A DNA stretch of 64,000 nucleotides. Origin: Rhizobium sp. FY34. Lineage in GTDB: Bacteria; Pseudomonadota; Alphaproteobacteria; Rhizobiales; Rhizobiaceae. The stretch spans positions 399,996 to 463,995 of the forward strand of contig NZ_STFZ01000011.1 of assembly GCF_005222845.1 (NCBI RefSeq), read 5' to 3'. Shown piece by piece: positions 7,888 through 18,685 of the stretch; position 1 is the first letter of the stretch, and each line of letters opens with the position of its first letter. The notes below the pieces were generated by a model that saw nothing but the letters and a program-made list of their open reading frames with translations, ran no database searches and was not told where the DNA came from. The translations under genes were made by a program, and so were the position numbers.

Positions 7888-8310
7888 TCAGGCTGACAGA
7901 TGCAGCACCACCTGCCGCCGATGCGGGCTGTCGCGGTGTTCAAACAGATAAATCCCCTGCCAGGTGCCGAGCGCCAGCCGGCCATCCATCACGGGAATGC
8001 CGATGGAGACGGGCGTCAGCGCCGCTTTCACATGGGCGGGCATATCATCCGGCCCTTCGGTCGTGTGCACCATATAGCGCATCGACGGATCATCACTGGG
8101 CGGCACCAGACGGCGGAAAAAGGCGTTCAGGTCGTGGCGCACATCAGGATCGGCATTTTCCTGGATCAGCAGCGAACAGGAGGTGTGACGCACGAAGGCG
8201 GTGAGAAGCCCCTCACTCACACCGGCAGCTCGCACGAAACCTGCCACCTCATCGGTAAATTCGTAAAGCCCCTGCCCGCGTGTGGCAATGGAGAGTACTG
8301 TCTGTGGCAT
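7888..8310 (-). CDS. yjbQ: YjbQ family protein (UPF0047, secondary thiamine-phosphate synthase type)
   Basis: This 140-residue single-domain protein has the conserved YjbQ signature: RHTSCSLLIQENADPDVRHD followed by HVKAALTPVSIGIPV and LGTWQGIYLFEHRD near the C-terminus. The conserved His/Ser/Asn and final His residues are present. Some members rescue thiamine-phosphate synthase mutants, but the physiological role is unclear. The start at 8310 is supported by AGGAGG upstream. It is followed on the same strand, upstream of its promoter, by the DUF930 gene (stop at 8346), 35 nt away, so the two may be cotranscribed. Confidence 0.9.
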   Translation of the reverse strand: MPQTVLSIATRGQGLYEFTDEVAGFVRAAGVSEGLLTAFVRHTSCSLLIQENADPDVRHDLNAFFRRLVPPSDDPSMRYMVHTTEGPDDMPAHVKAALTPVSIGIPVMDGRLALGTWQGIYLFEHRDSPHRRQVVLHLSA

Positions 8311-8345
8311 GCCTGCCTCCTGTCACGCGCCTTGCAGCGCATCCG

Positions 8346-9470
8346 TCAAAACTGCGGAAAGCCGCGCGCCCGCCAGTCACTGCGCGGCACGGGCCTGCCC
8401 ACGGCAAGCGAAAAGCTTTTCACTTGCGTGGCGCCCTCATCCACCGTGCAGGCAAAGCCGACATTGTACCAGACGCCACCAGCGCGGAAGGCACCCTGGC
8501 CGACATCCAGCGTCACGGTGCCTGGAGCCAGCGTGTAGGAGGGCAGGATTTCAGGCTCAAAGCCGGGAGAACTGCGCCGCAATTGTTCGCGCAGTTCCGT
8601 GCTGCACAGCAGCCCGGCGCGCATACCGGCAGGAAGCCCCGCCATGGCACTCATGGCCTCAGCACTGCCGGTCGCTGCCTGCGAGTAGATGCGCCGGGCG
8701 GGGCGAAGGGTGGGCGGTGCCGCGCCGGCTGAGGCCGGCGGTGGTTCCGGCCGCTTGATCGGCACGACCTTGGCAACCGGCACGGCGGCCTCTTCAGCAG
8801 TTTCTTGCCGCATCGTCTGCACCTCACTGGCAAGTTCCGTCGCCAACATTGGTGGCAAAGCGCTTCCTGCTTCCGCCACACCCGGCAGAGGATTATCGGT
8901 GGATAGCGGCTCGCTTTTAGGTTGTTTGCTGACCAGTGGTTCAGCTGTTGGTTCTTCTGGCTGAGCGGCCAGTTCCTCAGCAGAATTTGCTTCGTCCGGC
9001 TGCACCGGCTCAGTCTGCGGTTCGCTCAGTTGCGCGCCATCGCCATCCTGCGGCTTGTCGGTGCCGCGCGTTTCCTCGCCAAAGCGGAAGACCGGCTTAA
9101 GGATCTCAAGTGGCACTGCCTCTTCCTGAACGGGAGGCTTGGGCTGCTCGGCTGGCGGCGGCGGTGGCGGCGGAGGAGGAGGCGGCGCCTCGGCTGGCTG
9201 TTCATCCTGTGCAGGCGGTGCGGGTTCCGGCGCCGGCTCAGGTTCAGGCGGTGGAACAAGCTCGACAGAGACCACCTCTTCCGGCGGTGGCTCAGGGGGA
9301 GAAAGCGAAAGGCTGACAAAGAAGCCCGCGAGGATCAACCCATGCAGGGTAATGGACACGGCAATGCCTGCCGCCACGCGCCGCACATGCCTGCGCGGCG
9401 AAAGCTGCTCTTCCGGCGCCTTTTCCAGTGCCTCTGGCCGCGCCATCCTGTCGGGTTCATCCTGCATCAT
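8346..9470 (-). CDS. DUF930-domain inner-membrane protein with proline-rich, TonB-like stalk
   Basis: The 374-residue product has a short cytoplasmic N-terminus, one membrane helix (about residues 30-52) and a long Pro/Glu/Ala-rich linker with a run of eleven prolines. A C-terminal DUF930 domain (about 270-374) contains two cysteines, in LLCSTELREQL and VGFACTVDE. The architecture resembles TonB or TolA, which span the periplasm. DUF930 function is unknown and the family is mostly rhizobial. ATG 9470 is preferred because the upstream in-frame codons are Arg/Pro-rich without family character and a CAGGG-type site precedes this ATG. Confidence 0.85.
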   Translation of the reverse strand: MMQDEPDRMARPEALEKAPEEQLSPRRHVRRVAAGIAVSITLHGLILAGFFVSLSLSPPEPPPEEVVSVELVPPPEPEPAPEPAPPAQDEQPAEAPPPPPPPPPPPAEQPKPPVQEEAVPLEILKPVFRFGEETRGTDKPQDGDGAQLSEPQTEPVQPDEANSAEELAAQPEEPTAEPLVSKQPKSEPLSTDNPLPGVAEAGSALPPMLATELASEVQTMRQETAEEAAVPVAKVVPIKRPEPPPASAGAAPPTLRPARRIYSQAATGSAEAMSAMAGLPAGMRAGLLCSTELREQLRRSSPGFEPEILPSYTLAPGTVTLDVGQGAFRAGGVWYNVGFACTVDEGATQVKSFSLAVGRPVPRSDWRARGFPQF

Positions 9471-9710
9471 CCCTGCCCATGTAGGCTCAAATGGCAGCCG
9501 GATCGAGAGGCGGGGCGGAAGAAGGCGATAGAAACTTGGCGACTGGATTGAACTTGCCGCACCACAGCGCCTCGGCACGGCACGGCAGGAATTCGGCAAT
9601 CGCAATCATGCCGAAACGGCGCAGATTACTCAGGCACTAGAAAATGAGTTGATTGCCTATGGGATATGGCCTCATGATGGTGATCATCATCTCGGCTCAT
9701 GGATAGGCCA

Positions 9711-9944
9711 ATGACGACAGTGAGCATTGCGGCGGCCAAGGCTTGCCTGGACGAATTGATCAGCAAGGCTGAACAGGGTGAAATTATCGACATTGAGCGG
9801 CACGGCAAGCCGGTCGCAAGGCTGTCTGCGGCCGATCAAACCCGCGCGCCGATAGATGGCGCATGGCTGCAATCTGTCATCGACAGCATGCCACGGACGC
9901 AAGATGACAGTGTGCGCAAGATGCGAGATGAAGACCGTTACTGA
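9711..9944 (+). CDS. Phd/YefM-family antitoxin
   Basis: This 77-residue protein has the Phd fold signature TTVSIAAAKACLDELI and IIDIERHGKPVARL, with an acidic C-terminal tail that would bind the toxin. It overlaps the downstream PIN gene by one base (TGATG), so translation is probably coupled. An inverted repeat (TGATG GTGA TCATCA) lies at about 9675-9688, just upstream, and is a reasonable operator for autorepression. ATG 9711 matches the usual N-terminus; 9699 is an alternative. The antitoxin frame is intact although its toxin is not. Confidence 0.85.
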   Translation: MTTVSIAAAKACLDELISKAEQGEIIDIERHGKPVARLSAADQTRAPIDGAWLQSVIDSMPRTQDDSVRKMRDEDRY

Positions 9945-10366
9945 TGGTCTACGTGGATACGTCGGTTTTTGTTTCCATATTGACGAATGAGAGCGCGGCC
10001 GCCCCTGCCGCCCAATGGCTTGGACAGGAAAAGCCCGGATCGGTATTCATCAGCGGCTGGACGATTGCGGAGTTTTCCTCCGCGCTATCCCTGAAGCTGC
10101 GAACGCGGCAGATCAACCATTCTCAGCGTCAGGTGGCGATGACCGCATTCCAAAGACTGGTGGCTCAGTCTCTTTCGATTGTGACAATTGACGCGCAACA
10201 TTAGCATGCTGCTGCAGGCTTTTGTGATCGTGAGGATCTGGCGCTTCGGGCCGCCGACAGCCTGCATTTGGCCATCGCAGTCCAGCGGAGCCTTACGCTT
10301 GCCACCCTGGACACAACATTGGCCAAAGCCTGCGAAGCCCTCGGACATCCCTGCACACAGCCATGA
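9944..10366 (+). pseudogene. PIN-domain toxin (VapC-like) with an in-frame TAG
   Basis: The frame opens with MVYVDTSVFVSILTNE, which holds the first PIN acidic residue (VDTS). It continues through TIAEFSSAL (the conserved Glu) to a TAG at 10202-10204 after 86 codons. The same frame continues past the stop for 53 sense codons, with the remaining PIN features (LRAADSLHLAIA and LATLDTTLAKA), to a TGA at 10364. The stop removes two of the acidic metal ligands, so the shortened product should lack RNase activity unless the codon is read through. A single substitution explains the lesion. VapC proteins cleave RNA, often tRNA. Confidence 0.85.
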
Positions 10367-10368
10367 AA

Positions 10369-10397
10369 AAACCCGGCTGGATTGCTCCGCCGGGTTT
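10369..10397. terminator. Rho-independent terminator, both strands
   Basis: The stem AAACCCGGC (10369-10377) pairs with GCCGGGTTT (10389-10397). T runs follow on both strands. It lies after the PIN gene and, on the minus strand, after the displaced rpoD tail at 10424-10454, where it may once have terminated rpoD. Confidence 0.8.
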
Positions 10398-10423
10398 TGA
10401 TTGTCTTCGAAGTCCTGACCGCC

Positions 10424-10454
10424 TCAGCTATCCAGGAACGAGCGCAGCTTGCGG
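10424..10454 (-). repeat. Displaced copy of the rpoD 3' end (direct repeat, left)
   Basis: On the minus strand this encodes RKLRSFLDS and a TGA stop, the last residues of RpoD, with no sigma-factor sequence before it. It matches 12642-12672 in the same orientation at 27 of 31 positions. The only mismatches are four adjacent bases. Similarity ends at the stop codon on one side and at the CGC (Arg) codon on the other. This is what an attachment-site duplication from insertion at the gene's 3' end would leave. Confidence 0.8.
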
Positions 10455-10489
10455 TCGCGACATCTACATTTCAGGACGCCGTTTTTCGA

Positions 10490-12493
10490 TCAACTGGATG
10501 ACAGGAACGAAAGGAATTTCCGGATCGCCTCGGTTAGGGTCGCGATCGCTGTTCTGCCCTGCTCACTAGAAGCCAGCGTCGTCATGCTACCAAGTGCAGA
10601 GAGGATACGCTCCCAGAAACCGATTTGCGAAAATACGAAGCGACGCTTCGGCGTAATATCTGCACCCTGACCGCCACCGGGAGGATTGGGCAGGGAATCA
10701 ATGTCTCGGGCCGTTTGCAGACTATCCTGAACCACCCGCTCAAATTCCGGCGTTGTTCCACCAATTGTATGCAGTTCTGCCAGAGCCTCCGTGACCTTCT
10801 TCACCGGTTCAATGAAATCCTTGCCGCTGGCGCGATCTTCATCGATCTCATTCGTCGCGAGCGCTTCTTCACGCTCCTGCGACTTCGGGAAATGCGTGAT
10901 GTATTTCGAATGACAGGAAAAGAAGTTGCCGAAGTGTATCGCCAGACCATCGCCCCAAACATGGAACTCTACGGATCGGACGTCACGGTTCAATGCCTCA
11001 GCCAGCATGCAAAGCAATCCGAGGATTGGGCGAACGCCTCTCTCGCTTAGGTGATTGCGATAGGCCTGCAATGATGGTGCAATCGTTCTCGGACTATTGT
11101 CCGGAAGAGATGCCTCAATCACCGCGCACAGTGTCCGCAACATCTCGGGCAAATCCGGCAGATCAGCATCAAAGACCGGACGATCATAGATGGCATTGGG
11201 CACAGCATCCAGCCTGCCATCCGGCGTCAACGCCACGTCCGGGCTCGCCGTTTCGGCAAGCCGTCGTTTCAGCATGTCCAGCGGCAACGGATTTGATGCG
11301 TGCCCAATTGCATCCAGCACGGCGGCACGGCGCTCTTCCGCGTTCAAGCCCAGCAGTGACTTATAGACAATCTGGCCTGCCAGTTTATTGAGGCTAGCGG
11401 ATTTTAGAAGCAGCGGAACAAGCTTACGGCCTTTGCCGAGCGGGTCCATATTGTAAACGGCTGCCCATTCGGCACGGCAGTGATCTGATGCCACGTAATC
11501 GGGTGACAGCAGTGCGATCGCACGCGCGCCACGCTCTAACCCGTCCTGCATTTCGATGACAAAGTTCGAACCGACCGGAAAATCCTTGAACTGGGCGATC
11601 GTGGAGTAACCAGCGTCTTCCAGATAGCCGTTGATCTCGCGGGCTTCGGCTTCGTTCCGCGTGGAATAGCTTATAAAAAAATTGATTCTGGTCGTATCTT
11701 GGCCAAAAGCAGATGCACTATTGGCTTTTAGGATTTCGGAATGCCTTTCCAAGATGTCGACGATTGACTGCATTATCTCATCGGGATCGCGGCCAAAATT
11801 AGAAATGTCTTGAGTTGCGATTTCGTACGCAATTTGCTCTTCGTCAGATGAAGTCACCAAAACATCGCGGCGCGACTGCAGCGATAAGCACCACTTCAGT
11901 ATGAAGCTCCAACGTCCTCCGATACTTTCAAATATATTTTTTGCATAATCTACTCTTGAATAATATACATTGTAGTCAGATACGCTCCATAGAGGAACGG
12001 AAGTCATAGAAAAATTTGATATTTCACGAGTACGCTTAAGGTCTTTGCGAATGACATCCCAATGGTCAATTCCGTTGGACTTTTTGTATTCAAGAAATAT
12101 ATTTGACAGCCTTTTTGTAAAGAATGGCGGATTACCATCATTCATTATAGCGTCAACCAACCGTGAAATTGCCCTAATACTCGCCTGTGGAGAAATTCCG
12201 TCAATATCCTTTAACCGCTGGGCAAGAAGAACAAAAGCATCTTGCGGCACTGCATCAGGGCATCGAAAAGAGAAGAAACAGAGAACGATTCCATGGAATG
12301 CCGAAATGTATCGATATTTTATCTGCCGTGGGCTTAGTGAAGGAACCTCCAGGTCAGAAATACTCAAAATGAATACACGTAGAGCAATACGAAACGCGAC
12401 TATTCTCGCCTCGGCTGATGGGCGAGCTATGAGATACGCCTCAAGCGTTTCCGCACTATCAATTTCATCAATCGTCGGTACGCGATCCGCCAT
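10490..12493 (-). CDS. TIR-domain protein, candidate NADase/antiphage effector
   Basis: This 667-residue protein has a TIR domain in the middle (about residues 270-400): [20 protein letters not shown], then [28 protein letters not shown] and RAEWAAVY. The Glu of RAEW (about 342) is at the position of the catalytic Glu of NAD-cleaving TIR domains. Residues 1-265 are mostly helical and of no family I recognise. The last 250 residues, ending [10 protein letters not shown], are also unassigned. No transmembrane helix is obvious. ATG 12493 has an AGGGG-type site upstream. Bacterial TIR proteins often act in abortive infection; that role here is inference. The gene stands alone between the two rpoD-tail repeats. 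Confidence 0.82.
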   Translation of the reverse strand: MADRVPTIDEIDSAETLEAYLIARPSAEARIVAFRIALRVFILSISDLEVPSLSPRQIKYRYISAFHGIVLCFFSFRCPDAVPQDAFVLLAQRLKDIDGISPQASIRAISRLVDAIMNDGNPPFFTKRLSNIFLEYKKSNGIDHWDVIRKDLKRTREISNFSMTSVPLWSVSDYNVYYSRVDYAKNIFESIGGRWSFILKWCLSLQSRRDVLVTSSDEEQIAYEIATQDISNFGRDPDEIMQSIVDILERHSEILKANSASAFGQDTTRINFFISYSTRNEAEAREINGYLEDAGYSTIAQFKDFPVGSNFVIEMQDGLERGARAIALLSPDYVASDHCRAEWAAVYNMDPLGKGRKLVPLLLKSASLNKLAGQIVYKSLLGLNAEERRAAVLDAIGHASNPLPLDMLKRRLAETASPDVALTPDGRLDAVPNAIYDRPVFDADLPDLPEMLRTLCAVIEASLPDNSPRTIAPSLQAYRNHLSERGVRPILGLLCMLAEALNRDVRSVEFHVWGDGLAIHFGNFFSCHSKYITHFPKSQEREEALATNEIDEDRASGKDFIEPVKKVTEALAELHTIGGTTPEFERVVQDSLQTARDIDSLPNPPGGGQGADITPKRRFVFSQIGFWERILSALGSMTTLASSEQGRTAIATLTEAIRKFLSFLSSS

Positions 12494-12582
12494 CAGCACC
12501 CCTAAATCTTGTCCCGCCCACCATGCACAACCGCCCTTTGCCCGGCAAGGCGAAGTTGAGACCTGCCCCAGAACCCCGACGC

Positions 12583-12615
12583 AAAAAAGGCCGGAGCGTT
12601 TCCACTCCGGCCTTT
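12583..12615 (-). terminator. rpoD terminator
   Basis: On the minus strand, after the rpoD stop, a GC-rich 11-bp stem (12605-12615 with 12586-12596) with an 8-nt loop is followed by a run of six T. It should insulate rpoD from the TIR gene. Confidence 0.88.
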
Positions 12616-12641
12616 CCAAAATCACGACCTTGCAGCTGTCA

Positions 12642-14687
<2,046 letters not shown>

Positions 14688-15099
14688 GTATCTGTCTTTC
14701 CTTGGACGTCCTTCGCAGCATTCCGCCAACCGCTTATCGCAGTCATTGCATCAGCCGCGCCGCGAATCGCACTCAGACACGTATCGGGTTGACCATTAAT
14801 TCCCGCTTAACCAAAGGGGAATCTGCCGCCGCGAGAAATCGCGCCGCCCTCACGCCAACGATCCCTGTTTCCGTGACCGAGACGCTTCGCCCCGCCTATT
14901 TCTGCCTGAGACGGTGATTCCCACAAATTTCCTCCCCGTCAAGCCTTTCCGTCGGCAATGTGCAGTTAAAAGTGGAAAAAGCGGATCAGCATCGGGTTTA
15001 TCTTCCCGGTACTGCGACTGCCGCTTATCTAGGGATGAATCCGGCAAAGACAAGAGCTCTGCGCTGGCCTTCGAAAGAGACGCGCTGCGCGCCCTGTTT
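14688..15099. other. dnaG-rpoD intergenic region
   Basis: This 412-bp stretch contains no convincing gene; the short frames in it lack family features or ribosome-binding sites. It should carry the rpoD promoter(s) on the minus strand, but no unambiguous hexamer pair was found by eye. Confidence 0.6.
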
Positions 15100-17115
15100 T
15101 CAGCCACCATGCCCCACCGCCACGCCCTTGACACGGCCGGACATCACGCCGAAACCATCGATAATGGCTTCCTGGTTTTCCATCCGTACGATTTCCAGTT
15201 GTACCTCCGAAAGCGCCCGCAGCAGCGGCTCGATATTCACCTCGTCGCCCGCCTCTGTCGCCATACCGATCTCGCGCTCCAGTTCCATCTTCTGAACGCG
15301 CAGCGCCTTCGTGCGCTTGTGCAGTGACAAGGCCTGACGATAGCCCTCGCGTGCATCCTCGGCGGCGGCCTGTTCTGTGGCAATCCACAGCCGGGCATTG
15401 CGCACCTGCTGATCGAGCGCCACGACAAGCGGACCAAAGCCCTGCGCCGTCAACTTCTCGATCAGATAGCCGCGCGACAGATTGGCACCAGCCGTTGCCG
15501 CCGCCGGCAGCATGGCAGACCAGAAACGCTGCAGGTCGCGGTTTTCAAAGTCGATGGCGGCGATCTCGTCATATTCGTCTAGCAACAGTTGCGGATGGTT
15601 GACGATGGTGATGGCGAGCACCACTTCGCGCAGCGCCGGCAATTCCTGATAGCCGCGCACAAGGCCCGAGCGCGCCAGACGATCCGATACACCCACGGAA
15701 CGGGCAGGTGCCGAAAACCCGCCGCCTGGACCGCCACGACCGCCAGCATTGCCGCCTTTGCCCCGCCCCTGCCCCGCATAGGACTGGCGCCGATCACCAC
15801 CCTGGTTCTGCGGCGCAAAGAAACCATTCAACCGCTCACGCATCGATTGCTGGTAATAGCGCCGGACATTCTCATCGGCGATGACCGCCACGATCTGCTT
15901 CAGCCGCGCTTCCAACTCGGCGCGCTTTTCCGGCGTATCGAAAGTGCCGTTGCCAGCCTCGCGCATCCAGATCATTTCGGCGAGCGGGCGCGCCTGTGCC
16001 ATCACCGTGTCGAAGGGCGCGCGCCCTTCCTGGCGCACCATGTCATCCGGGTCCTTGCCATCGGGAAGCAGCGCAAAGCGCACGGAACGGCCCGGCTTTA
16101 TATGCGGCAGCGCCAGATCGGCGGCACGATGGGCCGCACGAAGACCCGCACCATCACCGTCGAAGCAGAGCACCGGCTCAGGGCTCATGCGCCACAAAAG
16201 CTCAAGCTGGTTTTCGGTCAGCGCCGTACCGAGCGGCGCCACGGCATTTTCAACGCCCGCCTGATGCAGCGCAATCACATCCATATAGCCTTCCACCGCA
16301 ATGATGGTCGGCTCCTGCGGCACCGGCCCCTTGGTCGCAGCCTGCGAGGCGCGCCTCGCACGGGTGAAATTGTAGAGCACATTGCCCTTGTGGAAGAGTT
16401 CCGTCTCGTTGGAGTTCAGGTATTTCGCCATGGCATCCGGCGACATGGCGCGTCCGCCAAAGGCAATCACCTTTTCGCGCGACGACAGAATGGGAAACAT
16501 GATGCGGTCGCGGAAACGGTCATAGGACACCGGCACATTCTCATGCACCACGAGACCGCAGGCCTCCATCTGGTCCTTCGGCACATCCTTGGAGGCCAGA
16601 AATTCCTTCAGCGCATTGCGGCTTTCGGGTGCATAGCCAAGCCGAAACGTCTCGATGGTGCGAGCCGTCAGCCCGCGATCGCGAAGATAGGCGCGCGCCT
16701 TAGCGCCGCTGGCACTCTGCAACTGGTCCTGGAAGAAACAGGTCGCCAGTTCCATCACATCAAGAAGCGTCGTGCGCTCCTTTTCCCGGCGCTCGGCCTG
16801 GGCATCTGGCTGCGGCATGGCAATGCCTGCCATATCCGCAAGTTGCTGCACCGATTCCGGAAAGCTCAACCCCTCCAGTTCCTGCATGAAGCGAAAATGG
16901 TCACCGGTCACGCCACAACCGAAGCAGTGGTAGCGGCCTTTACGATCCTCGCAATGAAAGCTCGGGCTCTTTTCCCCGTGAAAGGGGCAGCAGGCCCAGT
17001 AGTCGCCACGCGACACATTGGTTTTCTTGCGATCCCACGTCACCCGACGGCCAACCACGGCCGAAATCGGCACGCGGTCGCGGATCTCATCGAGAAATGT
17101 ATTGGAAAAGCGCAT
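15100..17115 (-). CDS. dnaG: DNA primase
   Basis: The 671-residue primase makes RNA primers at the replication fork with DnaB. The N-terminal CHC2 zinc finger uses C43, H46, C64 and C67 (CPFHGEKSPSFHC and YHCFGCG). The catalytic core has a Toprim domain with the Glu in AVEGYMDVIALHQAG and the DGDGAG acidic motif. A glycine-rich linker (GQGRGKGGNAGGRGGPGGG) precedes the C-terminal DnaB-interaction domain. ATG 17115 is preferred, with GAGGTG just upstream; a GTG two codons earlier is possible. It is upstream of rpoD in the same orientation. Confidence 0.97.
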   Translation of the reverse strand: MRFSNTFLDEIRDRVPISAVVGRRVTWDRKKTNVSRGDYWACCPFHGEKSPSFHCEDRKGRYHCFGCGVTGDHFRFMQELEGLSFPESVQQLADMAGIAMPQPDAQAERREKERTTLLDVMELATCFFQDQLQSASGAKARAYLRDRGLTARTIETFRLGYAPESRNALKEFLASKDVPKDQMEACGLVVHENVPVSYDRFRDRIMFPILSSREKVIAFGGRAMSPDAMAKYLNSNETELFHKGNVLYNFTRARRASQAATKGPVPQEPTIIAVEGYMDVIALHQAGVENAVAPLGTALTENQLELLWRMSPEPVLCFDGDGAGLRAAHRAADLALPHIKPGRSVRFALLPDGKDPDDMVRQEGRAPFDTVMAQARPLAEMIWMREAGNGTFDTPEKRAELEARLKQIVAVIADENVRRYYQQSMRERLNGFFAPQNQGGDRRQSYAGQGRGKGGNAGGRGGPGGGFSAPARSVGVSDRLARSGLVRGYQELPALREVVLAITIVNHPQLLLDEYDEIAAIDFENRDLQRFWSAMLPAAATAGANLSRGYLIEKLTAQGFGPLVVALDQQVRNARLWIATEQAAAEDAREGYRQALSLHKRTKALRVQKMELEREIGMATEAGDEVNIEPLLRALSEVQLEIVRMENQEAIIDGFGVMSGRVKGVAVGHGG

Positions 17116-17608
17116 CGTCACCTCATGGACATGGGATCATATAGGCCTGCCTGCCGCCGAACGCCACTGCCGGCTCCGGTAACCCCCGTTATTCACATGC
17201 GACTCATTCAGCCTTGCGGCTTTCAAACATCACAGGAACAGTCAGCCTTGCGGCAAGAATGCGGCAGGCAGACCACACAAAAAATTATGTTTTTGTAATT
17301 TGATTACGTCGGGCAAAAGCGGTTTTCTGTGCCTGCTTCACCCGGTGTCCCACTCTCTGTCGGGGAAGCAGCAAGTTGGCCTAACCCCCAAAAGGCCTCT
17401 TGAGCATCGTCTCCCGCCCCCGGATGACGATGCAGATGTCCAGGCAAAGAGGCAGGACTTCCCCCAAGGTCCTGCCTCGCCCGGACAATTTGGCCAAAAA
17501 CCCCCGCCATCTCAGAGTTACGCGCATATCGCGCTCAAGGCAGATTGGCCTGATGGCGAACCGTTGACACGGGTGCCACTGTATATACAATCAGCTATAC
17601 GGTGCGCG
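17116..17608. other. Intergenic region between dnaG and brnT
   Basis: No gene is supported in these 493 bp. It holds the divergent dnaG promoter region, a 9-bp stem-loop at 17450-17477 without a T tail, and the brnTA promoter near 17564. An open frame in phase with brnT extends back to 17300 but lacks a start with a ribosome-binding site and lies upstream of the promoter. Confidence 0.6.
17564..17600 (+). promoter_or_regulatory. Promoter and likely autoregulatory operator of brnTA
   Basis: TTGACA at 17564-17569 and TACAAT at 17586-17591 are separated by 16 bp, close to the sigma-70 consensus. The palindrome GTATATAC (17581-17588) and the spaced inverted repeat GTATA (17581-17585)/TATAC (17596-17600) overlap the -10 element. 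A BrnA dimer would be expected to repress here. Confidence 0.7.
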
Positions 17609-17896
17609 ATGCAGCTGGATGAGATCCACGGTTTCGAATGGGATGAGGCAAAGCGGCAGGTAAACCTTGCCAAGCACGGAATTGATTTTCTCCAGGCATC
17701 GGTCGCTCTGGCGGGAGGCCGCCTGGATATCCACTCCTATAGACACAATGAGCATCGCGTTATTGGCGTCTGCATGGGGACCGAGCAGTTGATTGCGGTT
17801 GTTTTCACAATGAGGAACGGCATTTGCCGTATCATCTCGGCAAGGGTGGCACGTGAGAATGAGCGAAGAGCATATCGTCAGATATACGCTGGATGA
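17609..17896 (+). CDS. brnT: BrnT-family ribonuclease toxin
   Basis: This 95-residue protein is the toxin of a type II toxin-antitoxin pair. BrnT folds like RelE and cleaves RNA to stop translation. The sequence shows FEWDEAKRQVNLAKHGIDF and the C-terminal ISARVARENERRAYRQ, both characteristic of the family, including the conserved His in the first and the Arg residues in the second. The frame is intact, in contrast to the two PIN toxins elsewhere in the window. Toxin precedes antitoxin, the usual brn order. It overlaps brnA by 38 nt, which couples translation. Confidence 0.92.
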   Translation: MQLDEIHGFEWDEAKRQVNLAKHGIDFLQASVALAGGRLDIHSYRHNEHRVIGVCMGTEQLIAVVFTMRNGICRIISARVARENERRAYRQIYAG

Positions 17897-18185
17897 AATC
17901 CGCGAGAAAATAGCGCGCGGAGAGAGCCAAACCGACTGGGCACGCGTCGACGCGCTGACAGAAGAGGAGATCGTTGCCTCCATGCGCGACGATCCCGACT
18001 GGCAGGATCTCATCGACGTCGACTGGTCGAAAGCCGTCTGGGTGACGCGCAAGAAAAAGGCGATATCCATCCGTCTGGACGATGACATCGTCGATTTCTT
18101 CCAGGCAACCGGCAAGGGCTATCAGACACGCATCAATGCCGTGCTGCGCCACTTCATCACCGAGCAGAAAGCCAAAAACGGCTGA
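17859..18185 (+). CDS. brnA: BrnA-family antitoxin
   Basis: This 108-residue antitoxin and autorepressor of brnT begins MSEEHIVRYTLDEI. The N-terminal half is acidic and would wrap the toxin. The C-terminal part has the ribbon-helix-helix core KKKAISIRLDDDIVDFFQAT followed by GYQTRINAVLRHFI, which binds the operator as a dimer. ATG 17859 is chosen; a GTG at 17853 is an alternative. It forms an operon with brnT. Confidence 0.92.
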   Translation: MSEEHIVRYTLDEIREKIARGESQTDWARVDALTEEEIVASMRDDPDWQDLIDVDWSKAVWVTRKKKAISIRLDDDIVDFFQATGKGYQTRINAVLRHFITEQKAKNG

Positions 18186-18232
18186 CGCGGTGTCCCACGC
18201 CAGCCGTTCTCGTCAGTTTGCGCTGGATAGCG

Positions 18233-18685
18233 TTACTTCAACAGTTCCTTCACAAGGCCGGAGGCCTTGGCAAAATCCATCTGGCCGGCATAGCGCTCCT
18301 TGAGAACGCTGATGCATTTTCCCATGTCGCGCAGGCCCTGCGCACCGATTTCGGCAATCACCGCCTTGCAGGCTTCCAGAACCTGCTCGTCGGACATCTG
18401 CTCAGGCATGAAATCACGGATGATGGTGATTTCCTCGCGCTCCTGCTCGGCAAGTTCGGCGCGAGCGCCTTCGTCATACATTTTTGCCGATTCTTCGCGC
18501 TGCTTGATCATCTTCTGCAGGATCTGCAAGATATCGTCGTCGCTGACAGGATCCTTGCCCACGCCACGATTGGCGATGTCACGGTCCTTGATCGCCGTCT
18601 GGATCAGGCGAACCGTCGAAAGCCGGCGGGTTTCCTTCGCCTTCATGGCTTCCTTCATCGCATTGGAAAGCTTGTCGCGCATCAT
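18233..18685 (-). CDS. GatB/YqeY-domain protein
   Basis: This 150-residue protein starts MMRDKLSNAMKEAMKAKETR and ends in the YqeY tail domain (MDFAKASGLVKELLK). The domain occurs as the tRNA-binding tail of amidotransferase subunit GatB and as this stand-alone protein, which is thought to contact tRNA. No catalytic residues are expected. ATG 18685 is chosen because GGAG lies 9 nt upstream. The gene is divergent from carA, sharing a 318-bp upstream region. Confidence 0.9.
   Translation of the reverse strand: MMRDKLSNAMKEAMKAKETRRLSTVRLIQTAIKDRDIANRGVGKDPVSDDDILQILQKMIKQREESAKMYDEGARAELAEQEREEITIIRDFMPEQMSDEQVLEACKAVIAEIGAQGLRDMGKCISVLKERYAGQMDFAKASGLVKELLK

Noticed and set aside
10454-10530. 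Resemblance of the TIR C-terminus ([10 protein letters not shown]) to the RpoD tail (RKLRSFLDS)
   Set aside because: Only TCGTTCCTG is shared at the DNA level. This is too little to claim that the TIR gene end derives from rpoD.
14850-15134. Small frame in the dnaG-rpoD gap
   Set aside because: Composition is arbitrary, no start signal is visible, and it overlaps the dnaG 3' end.
15589-17298. Long open frame antisense to dnaG
   Set aside because: DnaG is unmistakable on the minus strand and the antisense product has no domain features.
17300-17608. N-terminal extension of the brnT frame back to 17300
   Set aside because: The extension lies upstream of a good promoter, lacks BrnT-like sequence and has no ribosome-binding site.
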